This document shows positions 1-10,860 of a stretch of 64,000 nucleotides of DNA, piece after piece. The notes under the pieces are model-generated. The model did no database searches. It saw only the letters and a list, made by a program, of their open reading frames with translations, and was not told where the DNA came from. The DNA lies in contig CM057462.1 of the NCBI GenBank assembly GCA_030035585.1, forward strand, positions 112,649,234 through 112,713,233. The letters are read 5' to 3'. The position numbers and the translations under genes are program-made. The DNA comes from Dugong dugon (Eukaryota; Chordata; Mammalia; Sirenia; Dugongidae). Positions within the stretch are counted from its first letter, which is position 1. Every line of letters starts with the position of its first letter.

Positions 1-360
1 TCACTTGACTTATAAACTGGCTTTACTTGTACATACTGATTTTTATGAAACAGAAGTATTTTCTTAATTTACTATGATCTGGAAATGTTTTCTCCCCTCT
101 CTCCCAACTTAGATAATTTTTGATTCTATAATGACCTTTGTTTAATAGTCAATCATCCCAAGTGGATATAAACCTCTGATATTTGGGTCTAACTCCCAGG
201 GGTTTGGTTATTTATTTATTACCTAGTATAGGCTACAAAATCATGTGTAAATCTTAGGGAAATTCTAAAAAAAGAAACTATACCATAAGGTCATTTCACC
301 TAACACAAATCAGACCAAATCATTCCATATTAAAAAAAATATATATTAAAGCTTTAATGG
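1..360. other. Unique AT-rich sequence
   Basis: No repeat family, splice-flanked exon or RNA gene was recognised in this stretch. It runs up to the first base of a probable LTR. Confidence 0.5.
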
Positions 361-720
361 TGTCACAAATGTTGAGCCCTGGCTCCCCCAAATATCACCA
401 ACACAACCTCCTGATAACACAGAGCTGAGTTTATTTCTTATCATGGTTAGGGAGAACGCCAATTGAGTTGGGCTATGGTAATGTCTTGGAGGAAGGAAAG
501 AAAGGTTAGAATTTATTAAGAATTAGAAGTTTGGCTTGAGGTGGGACTTTCAATGTGAGAATTTCATTAGGATTGGGTAAGGATCACTTTACAACCATCC
601 AGGATTGCAGGAGAGAGCTATGCAAAGACTTCGAAGTGAAGAGTTCAAAGAATCCTAGGACACAACTGTCTCTTGCTGCTTTCCAGGGAAGAGTTAATGG
701 ATCTTTCTGAAAGTTCCCAT
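361..720 (-). mobile_element. Probable solo retroviral LTR (family unassigned)
   Basis: Read on the minus strand, the segment ends in TTTGTGACA, with an AATAAA polyadenylation signal about 80 nt before that end, and begins near TTATGGGAACTTTC. This 0.36-kb organisation (TG-like start, late AATAAA, CA end) is typical of a solo LTR. The right-hand boundary is uncertain: a TAATGG is found both just left of the element and at 695-700, but it does not sit next to a TG/CA terminus. No internal gag or pol sequence is adjacent. It could instead be another old repeat. Confidence 0.4.
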
Positions 721-1624
721 AACGAACGATCAAACCATTTTCCTGGTCAAGTAAAGTAAAGTAATGTTAATGAAGAGAATGGAATAGTAAATTCAGGCTA
801 ATATAGACAGTAAGGTATGGTTTACATTCTCAATGTCCATACTGAATGTGGTGGTAGATAGTTTCAGTTCTCACAAAGAATGCTATGCACACACCAAACC
901 CATTTTATTTCTTTTTTGTTTGTTTGTTTGTTTGTTTGCACTGGAAACACAGCTAAACCATAGTTGTCAGCTTCCAGTTAGGTGGGGCTGAATAAGTCAG
1001 TTTTGGCCAATGGAAGGAGGCTAGAAGTATGCACGTTTTCTAGATCCAGCCTCTACAATGTCTACAAAAACCTCCATGCATTCTCTTGTCCCTCATCTGG
1101 TGGCTAGATATGGATGCCTACAGCATCATTTGGAGCTATGAGTGCAATGTGCACTTTCCCTCATTTCTCCATACCCTCTTGGCTGTTATTAATCATAGCC
1201 ACTCTAATTTTTTTTTTTTTTTAACCTCAGTAGCTGTGTCTGGGTTCTTTGAAAGTCTCTTTTCCCCTTCTTTTGGGTATCTAAATTCTAATTATCTGAT
1301 AGATCTCAGTGTAAACGCACTTCCTCAAAAATAGTTTCCTGATTGACCCTCTTCCCAACCCTAAGAGCTCAGATTCCTCTCAGATCTGTCATCATTCTGT
1401 AGTTCTCCTGTGAACACGTAGTGTTAAAAATAAGTAAATTTTAATTGTGCACTTCTTATTAACAACTCTTTCTCAACTAAAATGTGAATTCCGTAAGGAG
1501 AGGATTAGTTGTGTATTCATTATTATTACATCCCTATATCCTACTTAACAAATCATTTTGGAAGACAGTAAGGAAGGAAGAAAACTGAAAAGAAGCTGTA
1601 GATATTAACAAGCTAGTCATGCAT
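721..1624. other. Unique sequence with a TTTG microsatellite and a possible ancient repeat
   Basis: A (TTTG)n tract lies at 914-938. The interval from about 950 to 1150 (around TTTTGGCCAATGGAAGGAGG) resembles an ancient mammalian interspersed repeat that I cannot assign to a family. A T14 run lies near 1208-1222. The open frame at 1086-1334 has no coding features. Confidence 0.4.
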
Positions 1625-1837
1625 AGGAGTCTCTCGGTGGCACAAATACTTAAGCACCTGACTACTAGCTGAAACTTTGGTGGTTCAAACTCACCCAGAG
1701 GCATCTTGGAAGACAGGTTTGGGGATTTGCTTCTGAAAGATCGCAGCCTTGAAAACCCTATGAAGCAGTTCTACTCTGCACACATGGGGTTGCCATGAGT
1801 TGGAATCAACTTGGCGGCTAACGAACAATAACAACAA
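1625..1837 (+). mobile_element. AfroSINE-type tRNA-derived SINE, RTE-tailed subtype
   Basis: A tRNA-like head with an A-box-like TGGCACAAATACTTAAG and a B-box-like GGTTCAAACTC is followed by the RTE-like body (TTGCTTCTGAAAGATCGCAG, then GAAAACCCTATG). The 3' end is GCCATGAGTTGGAATCAACT followed by an ACAATAACAACAA tail of the kind seen on RTE copies in this window. It is one of two copies (with 3906-4110) of an apparently older subtype whose head reads GGAGTCTCTGGGTGG. Confidence 0.85.
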
Positions 1838-3905
1838 GCCACTCCTACTGCAACACTACATATCCCTTTCCTCCTCTTTTCGTACTAAGATCATGTGATT
1901 GTCTCCAAGATGTTATCAATAAACCCCATTAGAATTATGGTAATAATGTGCCCGTGAGATCGCACTCTCCTTCTCCAAACACTCCACCCTGAAATACACA
2001 CATAGCTGCACTCTAGTTTGATTTGAGAATCTTATTATAAAGGGTTGCAGATGTCTGTGGTGGTTGTATGTTCCATTTCCCTTGGGATAGTCCTGCATTA
2101 CCTGTTACAGGTGTTAATAGCACCCTTTTCACTCTCAAACATGTCCTGGTTTGAATAAATTATTTGGCCACCCTACTGATGTCCGGTCTATCATGATGTA
2201 GGTATTTCTGAGAAAAGAATCTGGATCTTCCATAGATTCTCTAATATAAACTAAACATTTAGAATCTGCAATGAATCAGGAAATACCAGTGAATACATTA
2301 TTAGGTGATGTAGTTAAGCCTTTGGGAAACATCTTAAAGATCTTTAAGCTACGTTGGTATCAATTGATTCCTTAAAATAATAATTACACGAAGTATACAC
2401 TTTAAAGAGTTGGTGAAACTTCCCAAAAGACTAATTTACTCTGCAAGTGTGATTTACATAATAGGAGGATCTAGAACAATAATTATGATGGCAATCAGTC
2501 AAAGAGAGAATTGAGCATTTGTTCTAATATTGCTACTGCACTATTATAAGAATTATCTCAGGATTACACTCCCTACGAACTTAAACACGAAGCACACCAC
2601 AGCCTATAGTTTAAATATTACATTGGATGTCATGAGTGTAAGAGACAGAACAAAAGAACAAAGTAAGCATAATTATATTTAGAGAATTTTAGAATGTCAC
2701 AAGATTTATCTGATATTCAACATTCAAAAAATCATGTAATTAAGATTTGAATAAAGCAGTAATCTTTCTAAGTGTTTTTGGAAAACTGACCTGAGTCCGT
2801 AGAGATTCCAAGGAAATGCTGACATTTAAATATTTATATCCAAGTATGTTTAGGTTTAAGCCTTTTGTTTTGATCATTTGATTTCTTGTACTTACTCAGA
2901 TGTTTAATTGGAAGAAGTAGGTATTTTTTTGTGTGCAGTATGTGGAGACACCATGGAATACTAATTCATAGTCCTACTATCAATTTACTATTATTGAACA
3001 TGGTAGAAGAGATAAACAATGTGCACACACAGAAAGAAAGGAAGGTAGGAAGGAAGAAGAGAAGGACGGTAGCAAGGAAGGAAGGAAGGAAGGAAAAAGC
3101 ACCAATAAATAAATAAATAAAATAAGAAACTAAAATGTATGTTGCATAGATTGAGAAGGGGATAACTTAACAGAAGAGACGTGAAAACTAATTATAAGAC
3201 CAATATTATATTCCATGTAACTATTACCAAGATTGTACAGAAGGTAGTAACATTAGAAACAGGGCAAGAAGGAACCACAGTGACCACATATTTTGTATGC
3301 GTAGGGAATTGATGATCAGCTGAATGTAGGGTGTAGTAGATTATTTGAAAAAGTATTAGTCATACTACCTGTACCTATATCTAAGGTCTTTGTAATCTGA
3401 CTTTGCAGCTACTTCCATCAAGAGATGGAGTCTACTTCTCCAAACTTACTCAGGTTTAGCAAGATGACTTTCTTTGCCCACAATTACAGTAGTAAAAGTG
3501 ACACAAGCACTGGTTTAAGAAGTCTTTTTTCATTTCCATTCTCTTTCTTGAAACCCTGCTACCACCGTAAAACCAAGCTCAAACTAGCTTACTGGAGATA
3601 AGAAAGGACGTGGAAGAGAGCTGACTAATCCCAGTTGAGGCTATTCAAGGCTAGCCAGTTCCCAGCCATCATGTCAGCCACCTGCTGCCACATGCCTGAT
3701 CCCATAGAAGATCAGTCAATCCTGATCGAGAGCAACAGAACCACTCAGACATTGTCCTGAGAAATAATCAATGTTGTTGTATGCTGCTGAAATTTAGTGG
3801 GTGATTTTCGCAGTATTATTTCCTCAATAGATAACTGATACACAGGAGTCATTGAGAGAAAAGAGGCAAAGACAAATGAATTTTTCAGATCTGTTAAGTG
3901 TTTAT
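1838..3905. other. Unique AT-rich sequence with purine microsatellites
   Basis: A GAAG/GGAA purine-rich tract lies at 3031-3095, followed by (AAAT)n at 3104-3125. No gene or repeat family was recognised elsewhere in the stretch. Confidence 0.5.
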
Positions 3906-4110
3906 AAGGAGTCTCTGGGTGGTACAAAGATTAAGCACTGGACTATTGGTAAAAGGTTGTCTGTTTGAATCCACCCAGATGTGCTTCGGAAGACAAGCCT
4001 GGCAATCTACTTCTGAAAGGTCACAGCCTTGAAAACCCTATGGAGCAGCTCTACTCTGCACACATGGGGTCACCATGAGTCAGCATAGACTCAGTGGGAA
4101 CTAACAACAA
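3906..4110 (+). mobile_element. AfroSINE-type SINE, RTE-tailed subtype
   Basis: Head GGAGTCTCTGGGTGGTACAA, B-box-like GTTTGAATCC, then the body CTGGCAATCTACTTCTG (from 3999) and GAAAACCCTATG (from 4031), ending in CACCATGAGTCAGCATAGAC and an AACTAACAACAA tail. The body block is the clearest match in the window to the 5' UTR of the RTE copy at 35059-35110, with the same 32-bp spacing between the two shared motifs. Confidence 0.88.
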
Positions 4111-5168
4111 GTGTTTGTTTACAGTTTCAATTTCCTTATTAATAGGTAGTGCATCCATAAGTATTTCCTAACACATGAAAGGAAATTCACTCTTCATTAT
4201 CTCTAGAATGTAAAATTCAAAAATATAATAGGAAAGTTGGATTTCTGATTACTCAAAGATTGAATTTTGATAACTTATTACCTACTTGTGAAAAATAATG
4301 GATTGAAAACAAAATGATTTTTTTTTCTTAAATAAATTGGAATGCCATACACCATGAATTATGTAGCTAAAATAATAGTCAGCAGACTGTTCCATTAATC
4401 CAAGCAATGTTGATTTAAATTCAAAAAAAAAATTAATAACTGTTAAACTCTGCAGTATCATTGCTCTGTCAGACAATTATTTTTTTGACTTCAGCGGACA
4501 GGAGGCTATTTTAATTACCATATGACAAATATAATGGAACTCTCAGAATAATAGTTATCAGAATATATAGCCTTATAAAGGATTGTTTATGGAACAGGAG
4601 TAAATATTTGTTAGCTATAATTTATTTTACTTTTCTCTGTTCTATTTACCAGTGGAATACTTTATAGAAAAATAAAAACCCTCTTTTCCAAATAGCTTTA
4701 AACATGTATATAGCACACATAGCTATATAATTTAACAATCATCATAGATTCCCATTTGGCCAATAAATCATTTTCTGCATAATTTCACTACTGAATTTAT
4801 AAAGCAGTAACATGTCATTCTCTGGGTGTCATAATAGTTACATCTAAGTTGGACATTTGGAGAATTGAGAAAGACCAACTATACTTCCCTCACAATCATC
4901 TTAGATTGATTCAACAGTAGAAATGGTATTAATTTCTAATCGTAAGTATCATCTTCTTTCGTATTGTAAAGCAGCTATAATCTTATTCTTTTAAGTATTA
5001 TTCTTAGACTAAACTATAGCAGAAACAAGGAAATTCTAGAATAAAATTTAATAACCATAATTCCTCTTGGAACTTTATTTATTCATTATAAAAAAACAGG
5101 AGTCTTGATACTTGAAATTGTGATTACTTTCTCGAAGATGGGACAAACAATTATAATATGCTAGTTCA
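4111..5168. other. Unique AT-rich sequence
   Basis: Nothing identifiable: no repeats, no exon-like segments, only homopolymer runs (T9 near 4318, A9 near 4423). Confidence 0.5.
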
Positions 5169-5318
5169 TGCATTTGGTTGCTAACCAAAAGGTTGGCAGT
5201 TCGAATCCACCAGCTGCTCTTTGGAAACATTATGGGGCAGTTCCACTCCGTCCTGTAGGATCGCTGTGAGTCAGAAATAACTTGATGACAGTGGGTTTGG
5301 GTTTTTGTGGGTTTTTTC
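5169..5318 (+). mobile_element. AfroSINE, 5'-truncated
   Basis: The copy starts inside the tRNA-like head (GGTTGCTAACCAAAAGGTTG), keeps the B box GTTCGAATCC, the GGGGCAGTTCCACTC block and the TCGCTGTGAGTCAGAAATAA 3' domain, and ends in a T/G-rich tail. The A box is missing, as expected for incomplete reverse transcription. Confidence 0.85.
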
Positions 5319-5415
5319 TTAGTCCATGATAATGTAGAAGAGTGATTTTTGTTTGTTTTTAGTTCCCAAACCTTGGAAAGTTGAATAAATGAAAATGAGC
5401 GACCTCTTCCACTTT

Positions 5416-5582
5416 GGGGCCCTGGTGGCGTAATGGTTAAGAGCTTGGCTGCTAACCAGAAAGGTCAGCAGTTCAATCCACTAGCCATTCCTTTGAAACC
5501 CTACGGGGCAGTTCTACTCTGTCCTACAGTGTCCCTATGAGTCAGAATCCACTCGATGGCAACAGGTTTGGTTTTTTGGTTT
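5416..5582 (+). mobile_element. AfroSINE, complete, with perfect 11-bp TSD
   Basis: The full structure is present: GGGGCCCTGGTGGCG head, B box, GGGGCAGTTCTACTCTGTCC, CTATGAGTCAGAATCCACTC and a GGTTTGGTTTTTTGG tail. TCTTCCACTTT precedes it at 5405-5415 and follows it at 5583-5593 with no mismatch, which fixes both ends and shows target-primed insertion. Confidence 0.95.
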
Positions 5583-5833
5583 TCTTCCACTTTAGCAGTG
5601 GGACTTCTCCTTCTTTCTTTTCTTTTCTTTCTTTGTTTCTTTCTCTGTTTCTTTCTTTCCCCCAAACCTGTTTCAGTTGTTCGTGTTTGTTTTGAATTTA
5701 GGCTCTCAGATCTCATCAAGTTTGAAAGCTATTGGCTTAAGTTTTTGATTTTGTTGTTAGTTGCCAGAATTGGTAGATAGATTTCCTCCCCTTTTTATTT
5801 GGGAAAGTTGTTATTGTTATTGAGTCTATAAAA
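5583..5833. other. Pyrimidine-rich spacer between two opposed SINEs
   Basis: A CTTT/TTTC-rich tract lies at about 5608-5660. The overlapping open frames on both strands are products of this composition and of SINE sequence. Confidence 0.6.
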
Positions 5834-6011
5834 GCAAAACAAAACAAAACCCATGGCCATTGAGTTGATTCCAACTCACAGCAACACTACAAGACAGAGA
5901 AGAACTGCCCCACAGGGTTTCCAAGGAGTGGCTGGTGGATTAGAACTGCTGACCTTTTGGTTAGCAGCTGTAGCTTGCCATCATTCTTAACCACTGTGCC
6001 ACCAGGGCTCC
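5834..6011 (-). mobile_element. AfroSINE, complete, minus strand
   Basis: The reverse complement shows the standard head, B box, body and tail; the tail reads AAAACAAAACAAAACCC on the plus strand. TTGAGTCTATAAA on the left and TTGAGATTATAAA on the right form a 13-bp imperfect target-site duplication with two mismatches. It faces the plus-strand copy at 5416-5582. Confidence 0.9.
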
Positions 6012-6884
6012 AGTTGAGATTATAAAGGGCTATGAATAGTAATAATGTACTATGTCATCAATAGCTAATCTAATTATATATTTGAATATAGTTACTATGA
6101 AAAAATACCTTTGAAAGTGTGAAGAAATATCTTGCTCTCCACTTCAGATTCATTAAATGGTACAGTTTAGGACCCTAGTTCAAATAAAGATCACCTACTA
6201 TTATAAACTAATAACTGGTAATAAATTCATGAAAAAGTAATTCTATTTGCTTCTAAAGATTACTGGACTAACAGTCATGATGCAAGATCATAAACAATTA
6301 AAAAAATTATAACTACAAAAATTATATTACAATGGAACAACCAGAACACAATTAATGAGAATGTCAACAAGATGTGAAAAATGTAACTAATGTCGCTGAT
6401 CAATTTGTGTGGAAATTGTCAAAAGGGAACCTAACTTTCTGTGTAAACTTTCATCAAAAACACTAAAATATTATTAGAAAAATTATATTGCAGATATCAA
6501 AAGTTTGTTTTTAGGTACACAAAACTTCTGAAAAGGCTGTCATAAAAGATAAATTATACATTGAGAAAAATACTGTTTAGGTATTGTTATTATTAGAAAT
6601 AGTATTAGACAAAATAAAGGGAATTCTTTTGAAATATTGTGCAAGTAAATAAAATGCATAAAAGTCAAAATACCTTCCACACTAATTGACAGATTTGTTA
6701 ATGTCCTGTCACCACATTTCAACACATTCCACCTCCTTGTAAAAAGCCGATTCTCTTCCCCTGTGTAATCTGTGGTTCATTAACTTTCAGTTGGTTAGAA
6801 GTAAAAAATGACTGGAGGGTCAGGTAGGTTTATACCAGTTTAAGAGAAACAATTATAAGGGAAAAATGGTTCTTAAGGATTTAA
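6012..6884. other. Unique AT-rich sequence
   Basis: No repeat or gene recognised. Confidence 0.5.
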
Positions 6885-7076
6885 GGAGCCCTGGTGGCAC
6901 AATGGTTGAGCACTCAGCTGCTAACCAAAAGATTGGCAGTTAGAACCCATCAACTGCTTCATGGGAGAAAGATGTGGCAGTCTGCTTCCATAAACATTAC
7001 AGCCTTGGAAAACCTATAGGGTAGTTCTACCCTGCCCTATAGGGTCACTATGAGTTGGAATTGACTGATGGCTATG

Positions 7077-7107
<31 letters not shown>

Positions 7108-7120
7108 GGTGGGGGAGAGG
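6885..7120 (+). mobile_element. AfroSINE, long subtype, with perfect 14-bp TSD
   Basis: This copy carries the extra block absent from short copies (ATGTGGCAGTCTGCTTCC, then AAACATTACAGCC) between the head and the 3' domain. The tail is a run of 28 T on the sense strand (7080-7107) followed by a G-rich stretch. CTTAAGGATTTAAG at 6872-6885 and 7121-7134 is a perfect duplication; its last G is shared with the first base of the element. Confidence 0.95.
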
Positions 7121-7134
7121 CTTAAGGATTTAAG

Positions 7135-8914
7135 TTTTTATTGTTCAGTAAACCTCCTTGAATTATTTTTCAGTGCAGTTTTAGAACACATTGTGTCTGT
7201 TGTACAAAAGGAAAAAAATTATATCAATACAAATGTTTTATATGAAATCATAAGAATAACCAAATGTCCTGCTTGAACATTTGCTATATTTTGACCTTGT
7301 TAATGACTACATTATTTTTCTGCTTATAAATGCACCTCCATCTCAAAATTCCAAGGCAGATAAAATAGTTACAAGAAGAGATAACTAATTGCGCCCATTT
7401 GTTCTGTTGTTAAATCAATAAAATCAAATTGTATTTTTCCCTCAAGGTTAATAGAATTGTGTTGAATAGACATATATGATCACAGCACTGATAATGCTCG
7501 CCACATGATTTTCACACCTATAGCTCAGCGTGTTCATGTTGAGTGCTGATAGTTAAAAGATAAATCAAAGTTAAATTATGGAAAAAGGGCAATGAGGAGT
7601 ACTGAATTCAGTGAAGTCTTACCTGTGGGAGATAGGATCAAAAACAGCCTCACTAAGATTTAAAGGTCAAATCTGTGTTGCTTCAGTTGAGATCCAACTG
7701 TGAAAAGTGTGATGAATTAGTGGTGAACAAAGGAACAGGTCTATTCGTATTGTTGCATTTATCTCTCAGGTTAGCTTGATTGGCAGAAATACACAGGAGC
7801 AAAGGTTTCTAAAGCATTCTTTCTTTTTTTTTTTTTCTATTGACAAGAATGTAAGAAGTAAGATTAAGACCTCTATACCTCCAAGTGAACAGATATTGTG
7901 AGGACTGAGAAAACAAAATTACTAAAAGTATTTGAAAAGATAAATACTTACAATGATATATACCTATTTAGACTTTGACAATTATTGAATCCTTTGATGT
8001 GGTGATTGGATCAATGGCAAGTTCTACATGAATATCATTTAAGGACCAGTTGTGACAAAGGTGATTAATTAGTAAAATCTATTTTTTTTCTTTCTGATCA
8101 TTAATTTTGAAGAGATTGAGAAGCATACAATTAAAGAAATAAGATTGTAAAAGGAAGCTATGTATAAAAACTAACAATTATTTTGAATTTTAAATTTTAA
8201 TTTTATAGAATTAGAAAATAACAAACATTGATGTCGAAAATTAAAACAATTTTTAATTTCCTTTTTCTTCATTAACCAGTAAAATATGCAGTGGATAATA
8301 TACTTAACCTACTGATATAGTTGATTTATTTCTAGATCTTTGAAAACCCTCATGTATGTTAATTGTTTGGTTTACTTTAGTTAGAACTAATCTTGGTCAA
8401 ATAGCTTTGATAACTTTGTTAATACATTAAACAAACAGCCTAAAGGAAATAAAAGTTTTATTTATTTTTACTTCTTCAAAGTTTTCTTTGATACAGGAGG
8501 TTAACACTGCATAGCTAAATTCTGCCGCAAGTAAGCGGAGATCTGAAGGAAAATCTCAGTGAAATAAGGTATATGAAACATATTTTAAAACAGTTCAATA
8601 ATGCTGCTTTCTATTACTTAGATTAGCAATATGATGCAATTATTCATACATATTACACTGTTAAAATTAATACTATAAGTGGACAGTTTACATTTATTTA
8701 TTTAGCATTGTCCAACAAGAATGAACTAAAAACTTGCAAATCCCTCTTTCATAAATTAAAAATAAATTTTAAAAAATCATTTTAGCCATAAAGGGTGGAT
8801 AAAAACATGTTACTGAATATTTTAATTATATTTTGTTTTAAAACTAGATTTATAAAGTAATTGAATATAATGGAAAGCTACAGTTTATTCTTAAACAAAA
8901 ATAGCTACATTTTA
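7135..8914. other. Unique AT-rich sequence
   Basis: No repeat family or exon recognised. T-runs occur near 7807-7820 and 8083-8090. Confidence 0.5.
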
Positions 8915-9135
8915 TAACTGCTATTTAGGTGCTAAGTACTAAGCTAGGGGTTTTAATTTATAGTAATTATTAGTCTCGCAATAAGAGTCAGATACTATTA
9001 TTATTGCCATTTGTACATGAGATTAAGTAAATTATCAAAAGTCACACAATACATGTTTGAGCTCCATTTTGAACCTGGGTTATTTGACTTCTTGACTCCT
9101 TGACTCTACTACACAGCAGAGAGCTGCTCCATAAC
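8915..9135 (-). mobile_element. MIR, ancient SINE
   Basis: Diverged reverse-complement match to MIR: a GGTGCTAAGTACTAAGCTAG segment, ACTATTATTATTGCCATTTG, then AAAGTCACACAATACATGTT and GAACCTGGGTTATTTGACTT. Old and heavily mutated. Confidence 0.7.
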
Positions 9136-9285
9136 TGAGCCACTGGAATTGGTTTTGCTTTTTAAATATTAAAAATGTTCTGAGTATAAAAAATGTTTTT
9201 AGTATTGGTGCTCTTTTCTAACTGTATTGTAATATCGTATTGATCTTAGATCTATAGCTTAGAAACAATATTTAAATAATATTTA

Positions 9286-9446
9286 TGTAGATTCTGATTC
9301 ATAGCAACCCCATGGGGTTTCCAAGGCTGTAAATCTTTACGGAAGCAGACTGCCACATCTTTCTCCCGCAGAGTGGCTGATGGGTTCCAACTGCTGACTT
9401 TTTGGTTACCAGCTGAGCATTTCAACCACTGCACCCCCAGGGCTCC
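9286..9446 (-). mobile_element. AfroSINE, long subtype, minus strand
   Basis: The plus strand shows the 3' domain first (GATTCTGATTCATAGCAACC), then the long-subtype block (AAATCTTTACGGAAGCAGAC, TGCCACATCTTTCTCCC) and the head (CACCCCCAGGGCTCC). No clear target-site duplication was found. Confidence 0.88.
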
Positions 9447-9534
9447 TTACTGTAAGTATTGTGAGTATGTTGCAACTCAACAATTAACTTAGATTAATCA
9501 TTGTCAACACAGTTCTTCCTTATATTTCGACATA

Positions 9535-9800
9535 TCCATTTATTCAATAAATATTTATTGAACGTTTACTAGGTACAATTCTATTACAATCCTTAGTCTA
9601 ATTCTAGGTACAACACGCAATGGTGAAGAACACAGACAAGATCCTTGCTTTTGTGTTTGCATTTCAGTTGCAGGAAAAAGATTATAAACAAGAAAATTAG
9701 AAAAAAATTGTCTAGAGATCTGATTAAAAAAGAAAAAAGTTGATTTTGTGCTAGCACAGAGACCCTTCAGCACACCAAGATTTCCTAGTGAATACATTGA
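9535..9800 (-). mobile_element. L2-like ancient LINE fragment
   Basis: TCAATAAATATTTATTGAAC followed by GTTTACTAGGTACAATTCTA and GATCCTTGCTTTTGTG resembles the reverse complement of the L2 3' end. Diverged; the family call is from memory. Confidence 0.45.
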
Positions 9801-9839
9801 TCTAAGTCAACTCTAGTTTAGTTACTCACCTATGAGGCA

Positions 9840-9898
9840 GTATAGAGGCAGTACAGTAATAAAAGAGGTTGAACTTTAGAGCTAGACCTCAGTATTTA
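9840..9898 (+). mobile_element. MIR, first part, interrupted by SINEs
   Basis: GGTTGAACTTTAGAGCTAGACCTCAG-type sequence fits the MIR core. The element resumes after the SINE insertions, at about 10209 (AAGTGGGCAAATTATATAAC, TTTCCTCATCTGTAAAATCG). Two AfroSINE insertions therefore landed inside one older MIR. Confidence 0.65.
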
Positions 9899-10048
9899 CC
9901 ATGTATGCCTTATCCGTTGCCATTAAGTCAATTCCAACTCATAGCGACCCTATAGGATAGAGAAGAACTGCTCCATAGGGTTTCTGAGGAGCGCCTGGAG
10001 GATTTGAACTGTCATCCTTTCTTAACTCACTATGCCACTAGGGTTTCC
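9899..10048 (-). mobile_element. AfroSINE, minus strand, with perfect 15-bp TSD
   Basis: AGACCTCAGTATTTA at 9884-9898 is repeated at 10049-10063 without mismatch. The plus strand reads from the 3' domain (GTCAATTCCAACTCATAGCG) to the head (TATGCCACTAGGGTTTCC). The host sequence is a MIR. Confidence 0.95.
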
Positions 10049-10072
10049 AGACCTCAGTATTTAAAGGCGTTT

Positions 10073-10208
10073 TAAAAAAAAACCGTTGCCGTTGAGGCGA
10101 TTCCAACTCATAGCAACCCTGTAGCACAGAGTAAAACTGCCCCATAGGGTTTCCAAGGAGCAGTTGGTGGGTTCAAACTCCTGACCTATTGGTTAGCAGC
10201 CTGATGCT
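10073..10208 (-). mobile_element. AfroSINE, minus strand, 5'-truncated
   Basis: The 3' domain GATTCCAACTCATAGCAACC, the GGGTTTCCAAGGAGCAG block and the B-box side (ACCTATTGGTTAGCAGCC) are present, but the outer head with the A box is missing. It lies 10 bp beyond the duplication of the preceding copy and has the same orientation. Confidence 0.88.
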
Positions 10209-10340
10209 TAAAGATATATCAGCATCTATTTGCTAGCTTTATAAAAGTGGGCAAATTATATAACCTCTTTAAGCTTCAGTTTCCTCATCTGTAAAATCGA
10301 AACCAAATAGGATTTTTCCATAGGGTTAATAATGATGCTA
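10209..10340 (+). mobile_element. MIR, second part
   Basis: AGCTTCAGTTTCCTCATCTG and TAAAATCGAAACCAAATAGG match the MIR core and 3' region, continuing the fragment that ends at 9898. Confidence 0.7.
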
Positions 10341-10500
10341 ATATTAATGGTTTTGATAACTGAGCTTCAGATATTTAAAGAAAATCATCAAAGTGCTTCA
10401 CTTATTCTTTTCATGTTAAACTTCACTACTTTCAAACAAATATACTACGTAAGAACATACCTGATTTGTGGTTGCTAGGCCTGTTCAGATAGCATTTACT

Positions 10501-10677
10501 AGTGGTTAAGAGCTTGGCTACAAACCAAAGGGTCAGCAGTTCTAATCCACCAGCTGCTCCTTGGAAACTCTATGGGGCAGTTCTACTATGTCTTGTAGGG
10601 TCGCTATGAGTCAGAATACAAATGATGGCAATGGGCTTGGATTTGTTTTGTTTTGGATTTTTTTTTTTTTTTTTGGT
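10501..10677 (+). mobile_element. AfroSINE, slightly 5'-truncated
   Basis: Starts at AGTGGTTAAGAGCTTGG in the A-box region. Continues through TCCACCAGCTGCTCCTTGG, GGGGCAGTTCTACTATG and TCGCTATGAGTCAGAATAC to a long TTTGTTTTGTTTTGG and T16 tail. Confidence 0.9.
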
Positions 10678-10693
10678 ATGCAAACTATTATAC

Positions 10694-10860
10694 AGAGCCC
10701 TGGTGTGCAGTGGTTAAGAGCTGTCGCTGCCAGCCATAAGCTCAGCTGTTGAAGTCCATCAGCTGCTTCTTGGAAACCCTAAGGGGTAGTTCTACTCTGT
10801 CTTATAAGGTTGCTATGAGTTGGAATTGACTCACTGGCAATGGTATTTTTTTTTTTTTTA
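10694..10860 (+). mobile_element. AfroSINE
   Basis: AGAGCCCTGGTGTGCAGTGG head, diverged B box (GTTGAAGTCC), TTCTACTCTGTCTTATAAGG, TTGCTATGAGTTGGAATTG and a T13 tail. It follows the previous copy by 16 bp in the same orientation, so minus-minus-plus-plus SINEs fill 9.9-10.9 kb. Confidence 0.9.

Noticed and set aside
361..720. TAATGG as duplication for the first LTR
   Set aside because: The right copy is not next to a proper LTR terminus, so the match is likely chance.
5501..5780. Open frames with repeated Lys/Arg or Phe/Leu
   Set aside because: They come from the CTTT-rich tract and SINE sequence.
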